Translations under genes and position numbers: made by a program
DNA from: PALSA-1296 sp038322815
Lineage (GTDB): Bacteria > Bacteroidota > Ignavibacteria > Palsa-1295
Assembly (NCBI GenBank): GCA_038322815.1
Contig: JBBQGG010000037.1
Coordinates: forward strand, 1 to 35,713
Direction of reading: 5' to 3'
Length of the DNA: 35,713 bases
Part shown: piece by piece, positions 31,907 through 35,713 of the stretch
Position numbering within the stretch: position 1 is the first letter of the stretch
Layout: each line of letters opens with the position of its first letter
The notes under the pieces: generated by a model
Database searches by the model: none
Seen by the model: the letters and a program-made list of their open reading frames with translations, nothing else
Told to the model about the DNA's origin: nothing

Positions 31907-33760
31907 TTGAATCGCTTTCACGAACGACTTCAGACCCTTCATAATAAACCCCTCGTTACAGATGGGTCAATGGAAGTTGTCCTCGCGCAACTCGGATATC
32001 ACGACCATCCGATCGAGCACTATAATTTAACTCAGCCCGTAGCAGTGGAGCATGCGCATCATAAATTTGCAAGTGCGGGTGCGGAGCTATTACAAACGAA
32101 TACAGAGCATGCAAGCCCGTTGGCACTTGATCGTTTCGGTTTGAGGGCGAAGGCGTATGAGATTAATCGCAAGGGAGTATGGCTTGCTCGCAGCGTTGCT
32201 GCGGAAAAGGAATTGTATGTTGCTGCGGCAGTAGGACCGGTGGGGAAATATCTTTCGCCCCTTGGTCCATCGAAACCTGAAGCCGTGTTAAGATCTTTTG
32301 AAGAACAGATCGGTGCGCTTTGCGATGGTGGTCCGGATGTTCTGATCTTAAAAAGTTTTATAGAACTCGCCGAGCTTGAACTGGCTATTCAAGCAGCAAA
32401 AAAAATTGCACCGCATCTTCCCATCATCGCGCAAAAAACTTTCCCTGAGGATGGCGCTTTGCTTGCAACCGATTATGCACGCAAGATCGCAGAGCGCTTG
32501 CGAGAACTTGGCGTTGATGTTATCGGCACTAATGGTACTGTCGGTCCGCAGCGTATGATCTCAATCGTAAAAGCTTTTGCCTTGCCTGATATGCCTCTGA
32601 GTGCTCAACCGGATATTGGCATTCCTACGCTTGTCGATGGCAGGGCATACTATAATGCAACATCGGAGTATGTCGGCGAAAGCGCGAAGCGCCTTGTTGA
32701 AGTCGGAGTCGGCATTATTGGTGCATACGGCGGAGCAACTGCTGAGCATATAAGGATGATATCGGAATCCGTAAGAGGAATGCACGTAGCGGAGATCACG
32801 CCCGAACTTATAAAGGTCAAACAGGAAAAAATAAACAGCTCACAGAAGGAAGAGCATTTTTCTAATTTCAAAAAAAATCTCGGCAAAAAATTCATGGCAA
32901 CGGTGGAGCTTGATATTCCTCGCGGATTGGACATGTCAAGTGTCACGGAAGGAGCTTCATTTTTAGCGAAGCATGGGATTGATGCAGTGAATATATCTGA
33001 TGGTGCACGCGCCAGACTCCGAATCAGTTCACTTACACTTGCGAAGATCGTACAAGATACGTGCGGAATAGAGGTTGTCGCACATCTTGCCTGCCGTGAC
33101 CGAAATATGGTGGGCTTGCAATCGGAATTGCTAGGTGCCGAACTTATGGGAGTGCGAAATATTCTTGCAGTTACCGGTGATCCCGCACAAATAGGGGATT
33201 ACCCTTATGCTACCAGCGTTTATGATATCGATGCAATCGGATTAATCCGAGCCCTTAATTCCATGAACAAAGGGCTTGATCTTATGGGTAATCCCATTAC
33301 CGGAAGCGAAGATAGAGCAACTCATTTTCTCATTGCTTGCGGAGCGAATCCCATCGCTGATGATATGGAACGCGAGATTCGGCGCATGGAACAGAAAATA
33401 GTGGAAGGTTGCGAAGTCATATTTACTCAGCCTATTTTCGAAATACCTGTACTCGAACGATGGGTAGAATTACTAAAACCTTTCAGAAAAAAATCGAGAA
33501 TGATGCTGGGTATTCTGCCGCTGCGAAGTTCTCGACATGCTGAATTTTTGCACTATGAAGTTCCTGGAATGAATATTCCCCAATGGATCCATGACCGTAT
33601 TGCCAAGCGAAACACGACGGAAGAACAGAGCGCCGAAGGAATCGATATTTGTGTAGAATTTTTGCGGGAAGCACGCTCGCTCGTTGACGGAGTTTATATG
33701 ATGCCGCCATTCAAGAAATATCAAATGGCAGTCGATATTTTGGAAAGGCTGGATAAATAG
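31907..33760 (+). CDS. Homocysteine S-methyltransferase-like / methylenetetrahydrofolate reductase fusion
   Basis: The 617-residue product starts at a TTG (31907) 5 bases after tpiA; the start fits the conserved N-terminus. Residues about 10-290 form a homocysteine-methyltransferase-like barrel (VTDGSMEVVL, GAELLQTNTEH), and about 325-617 form methylenetetrahydrofolate reductase (ATVELDIPRG with E334, HLACRDRN, LAVTGDPAQIGDYP, FTQPIFE), as in bifunctional YitJ-like proteins. The reductase half looks intact. In the barrel, GxNC reads GTNG (G210) and the GGCCGT motif reads GAYGGAT (272-278), so all three zinc cysteines are absent; the only cysteine before 320 is C139. Homocysteine methylation by this half is therefore doubtful; methyl-tetrahydrofolate formation is likely. 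The stop touches the GT2 start by one base. Confidence 0.92.
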   Translation: MNRFHERLQTLHNKPLVTDGSMEVVLAQLGYHDHPIEHYNLTQPVAVEHAHHKFASAGAELLQTNTEHASPLALDRFGLRAKAYEINRKGVWLARSVAAEKELYVAAAVGPVGKYLSPLGPSKPEAVLRSFEEQIGALCDGGPDVLILKSFIELAELELAIQAAKKIAPHLPIIAQKTFPEDGALLATDYARKIAERLRELGVDVIGTNGTVGPQRMISIVKAFALPDMPLSAQPDIGIPTLVDGRAYYNATSEYVGESAKRLVEVGVGIIGAYGGATAEHIRMISESVRGMHVAEITPELIKVKQEKINSSQKEEHFSNFKKNLGKKFMATVELDIPRGLDMSSVTEGASFLAKHGIDAVNISDGARARLRISSLTLAKIVQDTCGIEVVAHLACRDRNMVGLQSELLGAELMGVRNILAVTGDPAQIGDYPYATSVYDIDAIGLIRALNSMNKGLDLMGNPITGSEDRATHFLIACGANPIADDMEREIRRMEQKIVEGCEVIFTQPIFEIPVLERWVELLKPFRKKSRMMLGILPLRSSRHAEFLHYEVPGMNIPQWIHDRIAKRNTTEEQSAEGIDICVEFLREARSLVDGVYMMPPFKKYQMAVDILERLDK

Positions 33761-34704
33761 TGGAGTATCCCCGGATCGGAATCGTTCTTGTACATCTCAA
33801 TTCGTATCCCGATACGTCGCTCTGCCTTACGTCGCTTCGAAGTATGACCTATCCAAATGCAGAAGTTATCGTTGTTGATAATGGTTCGATTGATGGTACT
33901 GGTGAAAAGCTTAAAACAGAATTTCCTGAAGTGACCCATATTCGCTCTGATGAAAATTTTGGTTTCAGTGGAGGAAATAATATCGGCATTGAGCATGGAA
34001 TGAAAAATGGTTGTGAGCATATCCTGCTTTTGAATAATGATACCATCGTTACCTCATCATTTCTGGAGCCTCTTGTTGAGAGATTACTTTCGGAGAAAAA
34101 TGTTGCGGCTGTCAGCGGTAAGATATACTACTATCCTGCTTCGATCCGTGGAAAGAAAAATATTATTTGGTATGCCGGAGTTTTTCAAAAGTGGCATACG
34201 GGCTACCACCATATCGGAGTTCAAGAGGAAGATAAAGGTCAGTTCGAAACCGCCATGAAAGTAATCTATGCTTCAGGATGTTTGATGCTGATGAATGGAG
34301 AAGTAATAAAACTGATCGGAGGACTTGCTGAAGAATATTTTATTTATTGGGAAGAGTCAGATTGGTGCTTGCGCGCAAAAGATCAAGGATATGAATGCTG
34401 GTATGAGCCAAAGAGTGTTATAGATCATAATTTCCGAAGTGCCCCTTTTGGAAGAGGTGAAACACCTTTCTATATGTATATGCAAATGCGGAATTCATTT
34501 ATTTTTGCCCGCCGCCATTTCCACGGTTGGCTGAAAGTGCGGCATCATTTGTTCTACCCTTTGTATATAACGTATTATTTTACAACACTCCTATGGTTTC
34601 GTAATTTCCGAGGAGCAAAAGCAATTTTCTATGGTATTATCGATTACGTAAAAGGATATTCAGGGAAAAAAGGCTTGAAAGAACGCGGTTACATTAAAAG
34701 TTAA
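33760..34704 (+). CDS. Family 2 glycosyltransferase, rhamnosyltransferase-like
   Basis: The 314-residue product begins at a GTG (33760) whose first base is the last base of the previous stop. It has a GT-A fold: IGIVLVHLNSYPDTSLCLTSL, VIVVDNGSIDGT, NFGFSGGNNIG, and the metal/nucleotide motif LNNDT (91-95). A later YWEESDWCLRAK holds the acceptor-side ED pair. This pattern fits the WbbL/rhamnosyltransferase-like group acting on nucleotide-sugars. One hydrophobic stretch near 266-280 (LYITYYFTTLLWF) may bind the inner membrane. It should add a sugar to a surface glycan or lipid-linked intermediate; the sugar cannot be assigned. The epimerase gene follows 4 bases later, suggesting supply of its donor. 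Confidence 0.9.
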   Translation: MEYPRIGIVLVHLNSYPDTSLCLTSLRSMTYPNAEVIVVDNGSIDGTGEKLKTEFPEVTHIRSDENFGFSGGNNIGIEHGMKNGCEHILLLNNDTIVTSSFLEPLVERLLSEKNVAAVSGKIYYYPASIRGKKNIIWYAGVFQKWHTGYHHIGVQEEDKGQFETAMKVIYASGCLMLMNGEVIKLIGGLAEEYFIYWEESDWCLRAKDQGYECWYEPKSVIDHNFRSAPFGRGETPFYMYMQMRNSFIFARRHFHGWLKVRHHLFYPLYITYYFTTLLWFRNFRGAKAIFYGIIDYVKGYSGKKGLKERGYIKS

Positions 34705-34708
34705 GATT

Positions 34709-35713
34709 ATGCCAACATCACTCGTTACGGGAGCTGCAGGATTTATCGGTTCACATGTTGTCGATTCGCTTCTCGCAAGCGGTCATAGAGTAGTTGCACT
34801 CGATGATCTATCGGGGGGATTTGCTGACAATGTGAATCCGCAAGCAGTTTTTATTGAAGCAAGTTGCACCGATCATGCGACTCTTGCACAGATTTTTACT
34901 GAGTATAAATTTGATTACGTATTCCACCTTGCTGCTTACGCTGCAGAAGGACTTTCTCATTTTATCAAACGGTTTAATTATACCAATAATGTTATTGGCT
35001 CCGTAAACCTCATAAATGAAGCAGTCAAGCATGATGTAAAGCGATTTATTTTTACAAGCTCAATAGCGGTCTATGGAAGGAATCAACTGCCAATGCGTGA
35101 AGAGCTTGTGCCGCAGCCGGAAGACTCTTACGGCATTGCAAAGTATGCAATTGAACTTGAGTTAAAGGCATCACATGAAATCTTTGGATTGGATTATGTT
35201 ATCTTCCGTCCGCATAATGTTTATGGTGAGCGTCAGAATACAGGTGATAAATACCGCAATGTTATCGGTATTTTTATGAATCAAATTCTTGCCGGCGAAT
35301 CCCTCACTCTTTTTGGTGATGGTGAACAAAAACGGGCTTTCAGCTACATTGCGGATGTTGCACCAATTATTGCAAAGAGCGCAACACTTGATGGGGCTAA
35401 GAATGAGATATTCAATGTCGGTGCCGATACGGTTTATACAGTGAACCAACTTGCTAATGCAGTAATGGAGGCAATGGGGAGCAAAGCGCCGCTGAATTAT
35501 TTACCTGCGCGTAATGAAGTTGTTAATGCCTGGAGCGACCACTCAAAAGCACAGCAATGTTTTGATTCTCCGAAAGAAGTATCTCTTGCTGAAGGTCTAA
35601 GAAAAATGGCAGACTGGGTGAAAGTCTCAGGAGTCAGACAGTCCAAGCCATTCGAAGGAATTGAGATCGAAAAGAATTTACCGCCGAGCTGGAAGGCACT
35701 GATAGGTAAATAA
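34709..35713 (+). CDS. NAD-dependent sugar-nucleotide epimerase/dehydratase
   Basis: The 334-residue product is an extended short-chain dehydrogenase of the UDP-glucose 4-epimerase-like group. The Rossmann motif GAAGFIGSH has glycines at 8, 11 and 14, HLAA is at about 73-76, and the catalytic set is S117/S118 with Y141-xxx-K145 (YGIAK). FRPHNVYGERQNTGDKYRN and LFGDGEQKRAFSYIADV are typical of 4-epimerases. The C-terminus ends at the TAA that closes the window, so the gene is complete. It may act on UDP-glucose, UDP-GlcNAc or a related sugar; the exact substrate is not determined. With the upstream glycosyltransferase it suggests a surface polysaccharide or glycoprotein pathway. Confidence 0.9.
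   Translation: MPTSLVTGAAGFIGSHVVDSLLASGHRVVALDDLSGGFADNVNPQAVFIEASCTDHATLAQIFTEYKFDYVFHLAAYAAEGLSHFIKRFNYTNNVIGSVNLINEAVKHDVKRFIFTSSIAVYGRNQLPMREELVPQPEDSYGIAKYAIELELKASHEIFGLDYVIFRPHNVYGERQNTGDKYRNVIGIFMNQILAGESLTLFGDGEQKRAFSYIADVAPIIAKSATLDGAKNEIFNVGADTVYTVNQLANAVMEAMGSKAPLNYLPARNEVVNAWSDHSKAQQCFDSPKEVSLAEGLRKMADWVKVSGVRQSKPFEGIEIEKNLPPSWKALIGK

Noticed and set aside
1..35713. Search for tRNA, rRNA, CRISPR arrays, insertion sequences, attachment sites, prophage or defence genes
   Set aside because: No cloverleaf-like pattern, spaced direct repeats, transposase or integrase motifs, or nuclease-defence pairs were seen on either strand by eye; a covariance-model and repeat search would settle this.

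Overview
The window comes from a bacterium of the Bacteroidota/Chlorobiota lineage, most likely an Ignavibacteria- or Kapabacteria-like member (inference). Evidence: several secreted proteins end in type IX secretion (T9SS) C-terminal sorting domains, including one with the LYQNQPNPF-type start common in that branch; most genes lack a Shine-Dalgarno site; GTG and TTG starts are frequent; base composition is moderate. No tRNA, rRNA, CRISPR array, insertion sequence or phage gene was seen. Coding density is high and no gap exceeds 300 bases.

Positions 1-8158 (all minus strand) are a block of exported proteins: a beta-propeller protein cut by the left edge, a larger paralog with three ASH-like repeats and a cohesin-like domain, a second type of propeller protein, a cysteine-rich protein and a small secreted protein of unknown role. 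Between the two paralogs lies an orphan T9SS sorting domain (1280-1432) followed by a perfect 17-bp hairpin, which looks like the surviving 3' end of a deleted gene.

Positions 8276-15354 hold mixed genes: a helical protein of unknown function, a transketolase split into two adjacent genes, a SnoaL-like lipoprotein, an HU-family DNA-binding protein, a membrane-anchored TPR protein and RmuC. Positions 15503-18926 are a DUF1800-DUF1501 pair with twin-arginine leaders and the only strong Shine-Dalgarno sites in the window; the DUF1501 protein also has a T9SS sorting domain. A strong terminator closes the pair.

Positions 19056-29542 form a long plus-strand run, probably one or two transcripts: YbbR-like protein, M20 amidohydrolase, DUF2723 membrane protein, phosphoglucose/phosphomannose isomerase, fmt, glycerophosphodiester phosphodiesterase, DUF255 thioredoxin-fold protein, alkyladenine DNA glycosylase and a thioredoxin-like lipoprotein. 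Positions 29653-35713 continue with gatB, tpiA, a homocysteine-methyltransferase/methylenetetrahydrofolate-reductase fusion, a glycosyltransferase and a sugar-nucleotide epimerase, with overlapping or nearly touching ends.

The observations most worth following are: (1) the methyltransferase half of the fusion protein lacks all three cysteines that normally bind the catalytic zinc although the domain is full length; (2) the orphan sorting domain with its own hairpin; (3) two separate heptanucleotide repeat arrays, one inside a coding region and one carrying a stop and a start codon; (4) the DUF1501 protein with both Tat and T9SS signals. No complete new multi-gene system could be shown from sequence alone.
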